64,000 nucleotides of DNA from Capitella teleta. Lineage: Eukaryota; Annelida; Polychaeta; Capitellidae. How positions within the stretch are numbered: the first letter of the stretch is position 1; each line of letters begins with the position of its first letter. The DNA lies in contig KB310466.1 of the NCBI GenBank assembly GCA_000328365.1, forward strand, positions 250,081 to 314,080. The letters run 5' to 3'. The translations under genes and the position numbers were made by a program. The notes beneath the pieces were generated by a model. The model saw nothing but the letters and a program-made list of their open reading frames with translations. It was not told the origin of the DNA and ran no database searches. Of this stretch, positions 37,651 through 49,978 are shown in pieces.

Positions 37651-37794
37651 TAGTATCCTATATGCTAAAGAGAGTAGCGCAAACCGGGTTCCTGGAAATT
37701 TAGAACATGGGCGTCATTTTGTTTCTTAGAAACGGAGCCTCCGCTATCTTTTAACATTGAAAAATCATACCCAACTTTAGCATATAGGATACTA
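37651..37794. mobile_element. 144-bp MITE with perfect 20-bp inverted repeats
   Basis: Ends are tagtatcctatatgctaaag and its exact complement. The 8-bp duplication cattgcgc (37643-37650 and 37795-37802) flanks it, and copy 2 has the unbroken site. The perfect ends imply a young insertion. The 8-bp duplication again suggests a hAT-like transposase. Confidence 0.9.
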
Positions 37795-37994
37795 CATTGC
37801 GCCTATGGGAGAATGGCTTCCATTACGAAGTATAGAAGGTAAACGTCAGCTAAGGGCTTGCCATGATTGGTCCCATTCCCCTCGTGAAGCTATCGATTTC
37901 AGCCCCATTGTAAAAGATGGGGAACTCGGTGTTTCATCACAGCTCCTGACGTCACGCCTAATTAGCAATATATCTCCCGTGAAATCATTAGCAA

Positions 37995-38223
37995 GTGAGT
38001 GAGTGAGTGATGGGGTTTTACGGCTCCATCCATCCGATCGGATGATACGGGCGCCAGAACATAAGGCCCGGGACCGGGGTTTCCCCTACTCTTATCGATA
38101 AATCCCTAGGGTTCTTTATCCTGCATACCACCATAGACAGTAGTACACAGCGCCCGGCCTTGTTACGCAGTTGCCAGCACATGAGCACTGCAGAGTCACC
38201 GAAGAATTACAATTATAACAGAT
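37995..38223 (-). mobile_element. SINE copy 2, 5'-truncated, with 13-bp target duplication
   Basis: The body matches the SINE at 49541-49800. Read on the minus strand it ends in a (CACT)n-like tail (plus-strand gtgagtgagtgagtg). It lacks the tRNA-like head, so it is 5'-truncated. The duplication aaatc(a/g)ttagcaa lies at 37982-37994 and 38224-38236 with one mismatch, as in LINE-driven target-primed insertion. Copy 2 of the host MITE shows the unoccupied site. Confidence 0.8.
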
Positions 38224-38328
38224 AAATCGTTAGCAATGATATTCCTTGTGTGGGCCAGGCATAGGAATCATTTTTGGTGCATCAAATAACGACTCAAGTC
38301 TATTTTTAACCAGTTCTCCCTCCCTTTA

Positions 38329-39756
38329 GGTTTAAGGCCTAATCTTTATCATTTTATGACCATCACCATGATCACCATCATCCATGAACGAGAGGACAGT
38401 CTAAATCCTTGTGCCGCGAATAAGATGTTTTTTTAACAGTAGTGAGTACTGAACAGAACTAGATTGTTGCAAATTGCAAGTAAAAAAATTAAATAAAACC
38501 ATATAAATCATTAAATCATAAATAATAAAGTGAATCACTCAATCAGAAATGCAGAAATGGGCGATAATAGGAAAACTCTGGCAGATATAGATGAATTATG
38601 GCTCTAGCCATCTGACGAGAGAATCAAACCACACAGTCTTCACTTTATAAGTGTTGCCTATCCGTTCGTCATAATTATATTATAAATGAACAGTAGATTT
38701 GTCTACCTTTCTTCAAGAAAGTATCAATTGGCGATCACACACGTGAAATTTGGTATGGTAAACTAAAATTGGTAGGTGACAAAAACAAACCGTATGATGG
38801 TAAACCGACGCAGCCTGCGTAATTGCGCGGTGAGCACGTGGGCGACTGGGCGGTGGTTTCCTATTTCCACGTGGACATGCTTTACATAATTATATTAACC
38901 GTGGAGCTTTATTACCGGCTGTCTAGATGAAGACAGCGATTGGACCAAATAATCATAGACTCATGTCATAGAACATGAGCCTATGTCTTTATGTGGTTAT
39001 AAATTGTGCCTTCGCCCCCCCCAAAAAAAAAAAAAATAAAAAAAAATAAAATATATATATATAAAAATTGAACAATTTAGTGATTTTTAAGGCTGGCTAA
39101 GCCGTCCCACTATGGCACTATTTGCTTCTTCCATCTTCTGATTAATTGTCTTGTTTAGTCCTTTCCTTGTACATCAATCCATGTAAATTATTAAATTTTT
39201 ATCGACCTTTCTTAAATACAATATAAGTCATATTTCTATTTACATGGCTTATATTCAATTGTATATAAGGCCTAACCATCAGCCAGTCGTGGAGAATCTG
39301 TGTGGCCAATTAGATAATCAGCTGAAATAAATTGGCGTAGGAGCAAGAGGGGCCTTATTGTCATATATTAATATGATACTAGTATATATGTCATATACTA
39401 GTATCCATAGTCCTACTGCTATAAAAATTGTTTTGAGCAAACTGAACTTGAATGGTCACATGGCCATGATGACGTGTCAATTTTTATGAATTAGGCTATA
39501 AATTATGAATCAGCTCCATCACCAGGAATTCAGAACTCGAATGGACCAGCTGAGTACTGGATGTACCCTGGACAAACATTAGTAAATTGTATCATACATA
39601 ATGAAAACACAAAGTCAACACATTATGGAAGGACCATGCAAGGCCTACATCAAATATAGGTGTAGTAACGTAGGTATAAAGCAATCACAGAGAATCGATG
39701 AAACGAGTTCGTTATAAAGGCAATGAACTAAATGTCCCCGTGCAGACTTTGAAACC
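38329..39756. other. Intergenic DNA, promoter side of the Cys-loop gene
   Basis: AT-rich with an A-rich tract at about 39018-39065 and an inverted AT repeat around 39362-39405. No gene is supported. The last few hundred bases presumably carry the promoter of the downstream receptor gene. Confidence 0.4.
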
Positions 39757-41418
39757 ATGGCAAGAGCTAAAGTGTTAGCACTCTTGCTTTCTGCGCTCTT
39801 ATGCTCAGAAGTTTACACGTCAGAAGGTAATTATATCCAAAGTTAATCTATATAATCATCAATAACCAATGTTGTTTGTTTTGCAGCTATCGTTAATCCC
39901 AGAGCCAACCTGACTAAACACCTATTGAGGGATTATGACCCTGGGGTGATTCCACTTGCTAAAGCAAGTGGCAATCTCACGGTCTACTACCATTTCATCT
40001 TGGGCAGAGTGGACAATTTGGTTAGGCAAATTATATCGATGTTTCTACTCTTGACCACTAAATCAAATTTCTACAGGATGAGAAGAACCAGGTTATGACA
40101 ACGTATGGCTGGATTCTTACGGTGGGCGCTGTGTACTATAGTGATCGGCTAATTATTCCAAGTTCCAATGAGAGAACAGTCAGAAGACATTGCATATTCT
40201 ATTGTTATTGTATTTATTTCAGAAATGGAATGACCCGTTTCTTAGCTGGGATCCAGATGATTTTAACGACATCGGGAGCCTCGTGATTCCAGGAAGTAGA
40301 ATCTGGATCCCAGAAATAGTTCTGCAGAATGGGTAAATCCTAAATATGCTTTAAATATACAAATCTGTTTAATTCCTTCGTTGTTTCTTCGTCTCTTCCA
40401 GGGTTGAAGACGGCAAAGATCTTGCGTTGGATTCTGACTTCAGAGTTATCATTTATTTTGATGGAACAGTCATGTGGGTTCCTAGCTTCCGGTGGCCAAC
40501 AACCTGCAATGTGGATTTAACCTTATTCCCCGTCGACATCCAATTATGTGGCGTGTCCTTCATGGCCTGGTTGAATTCCATGGATGGTTCCATGACATTC
40601 CAGAACGATGAATCAGCCCGTGGCACGCAGACGGAAAATGTGACTGTTCTGACAGGATTCCTAACCGAAAATGAGCAATGGACGGTAATGGACAGTAGGG
40701 TGTCGGATTTTGACGACTTAATTGATTCGGGGAAAGGCGAGATGGTACACATTACTTCAATGTCTTTTGCTTTGCTGTTGCGCCGCCAACCCACTTATTA
40801 CATCGTTCACATCATCGTGCCTTGCCTGACCATCTCGCTGGTTTCCATGTTCATGTTTTACCTTCCGATTGAATCCGGAGAAAAAGTCTCGTTCGGTATC
40901 ACGGTTCTGTTATCATACACCTTGCTGCTTCTCATGATCAATGATATCACCCCTAAAGGTGGACCCAGAGTCCCACTGCTCAGTAAGTCTCCCAGTCTCA
41001 CATCCCTAGCATACAATATATAACCATCTTCCTTTCAGCTCTTTACATAATATTCAGTATGATCCTCAGTGCCCTGGCCTTGATCACTACATTCTTCATC
41101 CTGCGCGTGCATAACCACCCTCCGGACACCCCAGTGCCACGGTGGGCAAGACGTCTCTTTTTGTGTCACTGGAGTCAAACCGTACACACTAGAGACACAA
41201 CATCACAGCTGGGTGGTTCCAAAGATGACCTCAAGAAGCTTCCCGACGAAGAGGCGGTTGTGAAGAAGCAATGGGAGAACCTGGCGAGGAGACTTGACAC
41301 GATTGCCTTTGTTGCTTTTTTGTCTTTATATGGCATTATTTCTTTAACCTTGTACATTTATGTTTCGTCGTGTGCAAGTGGTTCGACATTGTGCCAACAC
41401 GCGGTTAAGAAATTCTGA
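39757..41418 (+). CDS. Cys-loop ligand-gated ion channel subunit (nicotinic-like), 6 exons, 439 aa
   Basis: A pentameric plasma-membrane receptor channel. Exons 39757-39826, 39887-40020, 40077-40121, 40223-40332, 40402-40982 and 41039-41418 join in frame. Residues 1-20 are a signal peptide. The extracellular domain carries DEKNQVMTTYGW, the WIPEIVLQNG loop and the signature Cys loop with 13 residues between Cys155 and Cys169 (FPVD inside). M1 starts YYIVHIIVPCL. M2 follows GEKVS, a layout typical of cation-selective members, and reads on to LLLLMINDITP. M3 is near TLYIIFSMILSALAL. The M3-M4 loop is short with an amphipathic helix (KKQWENLARRLD), then M4. The paired adjacent cysteines that define nicotinic alpha subunits are absent before M1, so it is a non-alpha or non-acetylcholine type. 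The ligand cannot be told from sequence. Length fits the family. Confidence 0.95.
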
Positions 41419-41502
41419 GATACATTACTGACATTGTGTGTCAATTTGTGATATTGCACGTTAGTGTACAGTTGTGTATACGTGTTGTCGACGACACGAA
41501 TG

Positions 41503-41508
41503 AATAAA
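41503..41508 (+). terminator. Poly(A) signal of the Cys-loop gene
   Basis: AATAAA 85 nt after the stop codon; a second AATAAA follows at 41521-41526. Confidence 0.7.
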
Positions 41509-41526
41509 CTTTTCTAAATCAATAAA

Positions 41527-42130
41527 TTGTACCCTATTACCAATTAATGCATGTACTTGTAATAGGAATAATCCATTTAAAACTTACCTTGACATTTTGT
41601 CTCCGTAGTTCATACACATAAAAGTCTGCTCTTCTGTAAATTCTGTTCTGTAAATACTGTACTTAAGAAGTTGTGACTCGTGTCTGTGGGAGTTATATTG
41701 AAGTGAAAAGATATATGTACATGCCTACCATGACAGCCAGCTTGTTGTCTTTGCCTGTTTATCATTTTATCATAAATCGCACATCACCTAATCGAGGTCA
41801 CCACGTACAAGCATTGCTCTATGAGCTGATCTTTTATAATTCGCTCGCACATAAACATAGTCATAATAAATAAAATGTCAGTGTCTGGCAAAACTAGGCG
41901 CTTGTGCTTAAAAAAAAAAATCATAATACACACTTTGATGGAATCATAACGCATTAATTATAATTATGAATACATGTAGCACACAAATGCATCGTCGCAA
42001 AACCCAGTACAGTGTATAACTAACTGCATGGTTCTGGACTTCATCCACCAGACGGCGATACTATAGCGACGTCATTAACATCGAGCATATCCACCCGTTC
42101 CCGAAAGCACCCCAGAGCGATCAAGGAAGC
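41527..42130. other. Intergenic DNA, no gene seen
   Basis: Short open frames only, without domain or splice support. Confidence 0.4.
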
Positions 42131-43480
<1,350 letters not shown>

Positions 43481-44177
43481 TAAGGGATGGGGAACTAAAT
43501 TTTAAGTGATGTTCTATTGACTCATAGCACCAATTGATAGCATTCCGTGCCAAGAACACCATGCCTGGATGCAAGCGTAAGGAAATAATGCATTCCGAAT
43601 ATCGGGGTTAGCATTGCGCCTATGGGAGAATGGCTTCCATTGCGAAGTATAGGAGGCAAACGTCAGCTGATGGCTTGGTTTGGCTGATGGCTGATTGGTC
43701 CCGTTCCCCTCGTGAAGCTATCGATTTCAGCCAATCAGAGCAGAGCATCTTCGCCATAAAAGGACATCTTTGTTGTTTACGAAACGAAAGCGCATGCGTG
43801 GTGCACTCTGGCTGACCTTTTTACTGTTTCAGGATGAGAAACGTGGTAGGTGTCCTAGAAAATCGCTTGTTAAAATAAGAAAAATAGCGAGAAATATTTT
43901 TTGTTTGCGCCTGACTGGTGGCAAAATGATTATTCTATCTATTTCCGAAAAGAAAATAAAAAAATATCAAGGGGTTTAGTCGCAGGACACGGTGATATGA
44001 CGAGGCCCATTGTAAAAGATGGGGAACTCGGTGTTTCATCACAGCGACTGACGTCACGCCTAATTAGCATTATATCTCCCGCGAAATCGTTAGGGATGAT
44101 ATTCCTTGTGTGGGCCAGGCATAGGAATCATTTTTGGTGCATCAAATAACGACTCAAAGTCCATTTTCAACCCTTTA
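43481..44177. mobile_element. MITE copy 2 (uninterrupted, paralogous empty site)
   Basis: It matches copy 1 (36612-38328) over about 420 bp and has none of the three inserted elements, so it shows the pre-insertion sequence at each site. It has an extra 273 bp (about 43733-44005) that copy 1 lacks. Ends are taagggatggggaact on the left and a shorter complement on the right, with TA at the borders. There is no transposase frame. Confidence 0.8.
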
Positions 44178-44948
44178 TGCACTGGATCGAATGATGTATG
44201 TTGCAAGACCCTAGCTCAATTAATGAATGAGCTAGAAGCGATCCAATTTAAAACTTTGAAAAATCGCTGTGACCTTGACCTTTGACATACAAATTTGAAC
44301 AAAACTCGCAGAATGACATGTACTATCAATGTGTGAAATTTGCTGACTTACACTTCACCGAGTTCCACAAAACGGCGCATGGCGCATTAAAAATCGTTAA
44401 CGGACTTACAGAAAAAAGGAAAACCATGTAAAGTAACATAAGGAAAATATTTAATTTCAAATTTTCCTTACAAAATTTGTCAACAAGTACAGAAGTACCG
44501 GTATTTAATGATTGGAGGATCAATTCTTCATGAAAAATTTATCTGGTCATAGATTATTGATAGAAGTGAAAAAAGGTCGGAATCGGCTGACATTTCAAAA
44601 AGTCAATATTTCCTCAGTAATTTAATCTTTTGCATTCACAATTAGTGTTATGTGACTTCTTCAATTACAATTTGCAAAATACATCCTTCCTTGGAGCGAC
44701 TCCACTCATCTGTAGATCATGCTGAACTCAATATGCATTATGGTTGAGAAAACTATGGAGTAACAGTTGCCGGTCAGTATAAAGCAATAAAAGGTACACC
44801 AAAAAACTAAAAATTGATATAAATATATAAAGAGCTAAAATCACATTTATTCGCACACTACAAATCCAATCACACAGAATCTAACACACTGAAAACGGTG
44901 AAACTTTTACTGCAACATTGAATTTCTGTTGACTTGATCGTCTTTTGT
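44178..44948. other. NELF-B 3' flank and intergenic DNA
   Basis: Contains a further tgaccttgacctttgaca word (44270-44287). The part next to 44949 should be the 3' UTR of NELF-B, with minus-strand AATAAA at 44846-44851. No other gene is seen. Confidence 0.45.
44846..44851 (-). terminator. Poly(A) signal of NELF-B
   Basis: Minus-strand AATAAA (plus-strand tttatt) about 100 nt past the NELF-B stop codon. Confidence 0.55.
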
Positions 44949-47900
44949 TCAGGGGTGAGCAGGAGTGGGAGCGGGCACAGCCATCAGAGGAGAATCAATC
45001 TTTTCTGGCGTTGCAACAGGACTTGGTTGATAGTTGCTGATCTTTGCGTTCAATGCCTTATAAGTTTCATGCACAGCTTCACTATGCTGTGAAAAAGAAT
45101 ATTTCTCTGAAGACTGACTTTCAATTTGACATCCTTACTTGTTTGTTTGGTTCTAAGCCTTTGAGCAGCGGTTCGATGATGTTAGAGGGGACTTTGGGGT
45201 GTACCCACCATAACAGACGGAGAAAGTGTCGAACAACATTTTCTCTTGAAACCATTGGCTGAAAACCATTTGCATCAGAATGACAGTGATGGAATTAGAT
45301 TTGTTAATACCACAAAGAACTGCTGGAAAACCAGTTCGCAGAATTCAGTATTGGCAAAGCAATCGGGCATGGTAGCCAAATGCGAGACGAGCATGTGTAA
45401 GATGGTATCACTGTACACAGTGTCGATGTCACAGCTGGCTAATAACGGCAGAATTCGAGCAATCCCTTTCACGTCATGAAGTTTTGCGATGTTGAGTCCG
45501 TAGTAGATTGTGATTATATTTGCCATAGTGTTGTCTCTGTTGGCCGTGATGACACACTGCGGAACTGGATCCAACTGAAGTGTAAACTTGAGTGATCTGA
45601 TTCATTATCAATGATTCCTTCACCTGCGTTGCGGTTTCATCGAGGCGACCAGAGAGAAGTTGCACTTGGTCGTCCACCATCAGAGAAACAATGCCAGGGA
45701 GAAACTTAGTGATGAAAGTGGCTTCCTATTGAGTAAAACTCAAATAATAATAAAGTGAGCAAATTTCATGGATCAGTCGCACTAGTTTCATTTCTTTGAA
45801 CTGTTGACTGTCGACCATCTGCCATGAAAGTAAGCCCAGTCTAAGCATTCTTAGGACTATAATGAGGTCTTCTTGGTACTGTGAAAAAAAAACCATGTGA
45901 ATACAATATTTGTGATGATGAATTGATCTCACTCGTGGTAGAGATTCCGAACTGGTAGCAAGCTGCAGAGCTTTGGTGACAGACATTGAAAGTGTGTGAA
46001 TGGCATGAGGGTCACATAAGATCATGGACAAATCCCTAGTGAGACAGAAAACAAAAATTTACCCGAGATTTAAAAGAGAATTAAAACAATGCTGTACCCT
46101 AACACTTGCTCTGCTCCACGTTTCAAACCATCAAGAAAACCCTGAAGTTCCTTTAGACGTTTTGAATCAATGTTTTTCTCACGGATGCAGGCGTCTAAAC
46201 ACCAGGCAAACTTGTGGCAAGGGTCCAGATTGACGATTTCATGAGCATCAGCATCGTGCAGGGCCATCAGGAGTTCAGCCCTCAACGTGCAGTAGTGCAC
46301 ATTGCGTGTGCGTAAAAACAGAGTTCTCAGAAACTGCAGAACCATGTCGTAAAGTTTAATGTTTTTGCCAACCATTTTGGTCAGCTGTTGAACAACTTTG
46401 TCCTGCCTCCTGGTTTTGGAAGACGACTGGAAGAAGGCCGGCTGATCAGTCTGGTGGTTGAAGAGGAGGTTCTCACGATCGTCAATGTACTTGGAGAGCA
46501 GAGGAGAGACTTCATCACCAAACAACGCCTGGTTGTCCTGCCAGATCTGCTGTTTCACCTCCACACTACTCTCTTTGTACAGCTCTTTATTCTCCACTAT
46601 GACGCTCAGGTATTCCTGTTTAATCTTCGGTAAATGCTGCATGATACACAGCACAACTGGGCGTAATGATTTCACATTCACTACGGGGAAACTTTTGGTG
46701 AGAAGATCATTGAGGGTTTTCAAGTTGTTCTTATCAGGCTTGGCGGCAAGTTCAGACACCCTCTGAAGAAGGCGATCTCGCAAATCCTCCATAATCGCTT
46801 GATGAAACTCCAGACGACGAATTCCATGGAGATCGAGAAACGGCAAAGATGGGCGTAGGGATGGCAGGAGAATTCCATTTTGAAGCTGTAAGAATATGCA
46901 ACAGAAATCACTGTAGTGCGTCATCTATTTAACCTGACCAGTCATGATTGAAACTTTGACCTAAAAACATGTTCCCTACTTTTTCTTAACATTCCACTAG
47001 TGTATGTGTGTAGCATAAAAGGGTCATGATTCACAGGACAAGCTAAGTCGTTCTATCTTTGGTGTGCTATCTAACAGTGCCAGGCCAATTAAGTAGCACT
47101 GTAGAGTCACAAAAGTAATTATTTCAATGAATTACAATTATAATTATAATTCACAATCACAATGCCCATGGCACGTGCACACAGCCCGGTCGGGTCTCAA
47201 GAACTGGACCTTAACCTACACATCCACGATTTTGCATTTGGATTTGGATTGCATTCATTGATTTAAAATCAAACCAACTGAGCTACTCGGTGCGTGGATT
47301 CGGTGCTCCTGCAAGTGAGTGGGACCATTTGTGAGGGTGATTTGTGACAGTACAATCATGAATGATGATCATGAACTAGACAACAAGCACAACAAAATAC
47401 AGTGAGACCCCGTTAATCCGCCTTCATGTAATGCGTCCTTTTCGTAATCCCTTAAATCCCAGGAACGAATCGTTTGTAATGTTAATTGTGTCCAGGGCCT
47501 TCCGCAGGATTTTTTTCAGGCTTGTGGTGGCACTTAGGAAGCTAAGCAGGACAAACAGATAACGCTACACAAATCCCACCAAAAATGATTAATGCTGAAT
47601 TTATGCAACTAATATTATAAACCATTGAGTATTGATGTATTCTTAGATATATTGGAATGATAAAGATGCAAGAAAGACGTGTGCACAAAATTTTAATCCT
47701 GCCTCAGCCATATCAGGTAAGTAGACACTAGAAGGTATACACTAGGAAAAAAAAAAAAAAACTACAGTAAAACCCCGCTAACTCGAAAACGGATAACTCG
47801 AAGACCCCTCTTCGTCGAAGCGTTTTCAAAGTCCCGACGACTCGCCTATACTTTAGCATTACAGATTGCTCGGATTCCTCGAACCCCGCTTCGTCGAAAA

Positions 47901-49978
47901 ACCCTGTTCCTCGAACATATTTTTCGGTCCCTTGAGCAAAATAGAATCGTATTCGTCGAAGTTTTTTTTTTTTAGATCAAAGAACCCTTTCGCTAATTGC
48001 AATTAACGCAACTCTGTTTACTGTTTTGGACAATCGTTTACAAACAAAGTTCAACTCGCTTGTCACCTCTCGCATTGTTCAGAAGTTAGCGTCTCCGTCT
48101 CAGTCTTTTCATTGCGTAATCGACCTATCGTGTCGATTAAAGCAGCCGCCATGTTCAAAGGTTCAATTAGCAGCAAGCGTTCTTTTGTTCACGATGCTTG
48201 GTTAATAATAGAAGATTTTAATTCTAGAATAGAAAATTTTAATTATAATAAAATAGAAGAGAAAGCATGTAGTGGATTTTCGATCGGAGTAAAACAGGGA
48301 AACATCAATAATAAACAAACTCTGCCCATCAGTATAAAACCCGATCATTCGTCACAACAAATTAATCATTCTGTCGACGAATCTCCTGGCGATCAGCGAA
48401 GCTGAAGCTGGAGGGAAGAAAAAGGCCATCGCCGATAAGTTTGGATTCCCACCAAGCACCCTGTCAACTTGGATAAAAAATTCTGAGAAGATTCAAGCGC
48501 ATTACAGAGAGAGTGGAGGTGACAGGAAGCGAGCGAGGTTGTGTGAATACCCGGACGTGGAAGAGGCGTTGATGCTGTGGTTCAAGGCGGCAAGAACAAA
48601 GAATATCCCCCCTCTCTGGGCCGATTTAGTATATTTTGTAGTAAACAACGCAAACAAATCGTTTTAATTTTTTTTTTTTTTTTTTTCGTGTGTTGGTAGC
48701 TTTAAAGTGTTCAATTATATAGTCATTACGCTATCATAACGTAATTTGAGATCAATACGATATCATAACGTCATCGCATAGATCATAACGTTACCAACAT
48801 GTTGAGAATTCGAAAACCCCGATTGGTCGAAAACCCTCTTCATCGAAGTGTTTTCGCTGGTCCCTTCAAATTCGAGTTAGCGGGGTTTTACTGTACATCA
48901 AACACAACATGACCAGTGAGTGACCAGCATAGCCAGGTCTAGGGAAATAAATTCAAATAATAAAATAAAATAAAATCAGCAGATGTCTGGCACAGTTTGA
49001 GAGATCACTGAATGAAGTAAGTATTGCTCTTGCAATACACACTAGGGGGGGGGGGGCAAGACAGAGGAAAAATAATAGCACACTCATGACCAGTGAAAAT
49101 ATGCAGGTAAGTGACTAAGAGACAGTCGCCGGTGTCGAGCCAATAAGTAACTATCGTCGTTTCGAATAACTCAACAGGTGCCCGTTTCTAAAAAAAATCT
49201 GGTAAGATGTCGTCTTCGCGGGGATTTTAGCGCGAAGCTTTGTGCCCGACATCATCGATGATCATTGAAAAATGAGCTCCGCAAACATTCTCAAAAGCGA
49301 AACCATTCGCATAAACACTCAGCTAAGTATTAGCAAGCGGCAAGCGTAAAATATGCCATTGACACGGTTTGCAGTGTTCTGATTGGCCGCAAGTAAGTGG
49401 AGCGATGGCCTACATGCGCAGACTACTCTGAGAAGCAGCTTTGAGCAGCCACTGTCTGTTAACATCGGGAATACTTGGCGAATTTTCGCGAGCTTCGAGC
49501 AGGCACAAAAAATTTCCCGCCGCTTTCCTTGCCGATTGGGTTTCCCCCTACTCTTATCAATAAATCCCAAGGGTTCTTTATCCTGCATACCACCATAGAC
49601 AGCGCCCGGCCTTGTTTAGTTGTTACGCAGTTGGGCAGCACTGCAGAGTCACCGAAGAATTACAATTATAACGGATTACAATTATAATTCACAATCATAA
49701 CGCCAATGGCCTGATCGGGTCTCGAACCCGGGACCTCGACCCCCACGGTCGGCATTGGATTGTAGTCAGCGGTTTAACCAACTGAGCTATCCGGTGCCCC
49801 TATCTGACATGTAATCCACCCTTTTCGTTAATCTGCCTGTTACATATTCCCCTTTTATCGCCCATGAAATTTGACATACCTGGAAGTCCTCAATCGCAGT
49901 CAAAGGATCAGTGCAATTTGTCAAAGCTTCTCTTAAATGATTTGGTCCAGGGATTCCAACCTCTTCTAACCCTGACAT
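44949..49978 (-). CDS. NELFB: Negative elongation factor B (NELF-B/COBRA1), 8 exons, 569 aa
   Basis: A subunit of the nuclear NELF complex, which with DSIF holds RNA polymerase II in promoter-proximal pausing. Exons: 49880-49978, 46098-46885, 45933-46035, 45783-45878, 45624-45725, 45311-45574, 45139-45258, 44949-45086, all GT-AG and in frame. Recognised by ALTNCTDPLTAIEDFQ at the N-terminus, LPFLDLHGIRRLEFHQ, VEVKQQIWQDNQALFGDEVS, MVGKNIKLYDMVLQFLRTLF, DPCHKFAWCLDACIREK and a C-terminal RENVVRHFLRLLWWVHPKVP. Length is close to human NELFB (580 aa), and the Pro-rich tail PLMAVPAPTPAHP resembles the human end. Intron 1 is about 3 kb and carries a pogo-like transposon and two SINEs, while the other introns are only 40-70 bp. 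The gene looks intact. Confidence 0.97.
47068..47310 (-). mobile_element. Diverged tRNA-derived SINE copy
   Basis: On the minus strand it has a degraded tRNA-like head (from ccacgcaccgagtagctcag), a B-box remnant and the same (attataattg)n-like and gagtcac-type body as the 49.5-kb copy. It is more diverged, so older. It lies in NELF-B intron 1. Confidence 0.6.
47765..48893 (+). mobile_element. pogo/Tigger-like DNA transposon, internally truncated transposase
   Basis: Terminal inverted repeats of 23 bp are perfect (start cagtaaaaccccgctaactc), with TA target duplications at 47763-47764 and 48894-48895. One frame at 48383-48667 encodes a CENP-B-type helix-turn-helix (KKAIADKFGFPPSTLSTWIK) and the start of the second DNA-binding domain (EYPDVEEALMLWFKAART), then runs to a stop. 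The DDE catalytic domain is missing, so the copy cannot move by itself. A second open frame at 48112-48405 overlaps the start of the first in another phase. The perfect ends suggest a recent insertion into NELF-B intron 1. Confidence 0.88.
49541..49800 (-). mobile_element. tRNA-derived SINE with intact pol III promoter boxes
   Basis: The minus strand starts ggggcaccggatagctcagt: an A box (tagctcagttgg) and a B box (gggttcgagacc) with tRNA-like spacing at 49710-49800. A body of about 170 bp follows, shared with the copies at 37995-38223 and 47068-47310 (landmarks gactctgcagtgctg, gccgggcgctgt, ggataaagaacccttgggat). The 3' end is shorter than in the 38-kb copy. The head is not a good functional tRNA, because its anticodon region is extended and acceptor stem pairing is lost. 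It lies 80 bp from NELF-B exon 1. Confidence 0.75.

Larger units (their letters stand above)
36612..38328. mobile_element. MITE copy 1, interrupted by three other elements
   Basis: The copy shares about 420 bp with the element at 43481-44177. Ends are imperfect inverted repeats (left taaagggattgggaact; right the complement of taaagggagggagaact), with TA at the borders. Three insertions split it: a hAT-like element at 36722-37612, a 144-bp MITE at 37651-37794 and a SINE at 37995-38223. Each has its own target duplication. A segment of about 273 bp present in copy 2 is missing here between ttcagcc and cccattg. There is no transposase. Confidence 0.8.

Noticed and set aside
47400-47470. Second pogo-like terminus (cagtgagaccccgttaatcc)
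   Set aside because: No matching inverted end was found within range, so no complete element can be called.
49710-49800. Apparent tRNA gene
   Set aside because: A and B boxes are present, but the anticodon region is extended, the acceptor stem does not pair and a SINE body follows; it is the head of a SINE.
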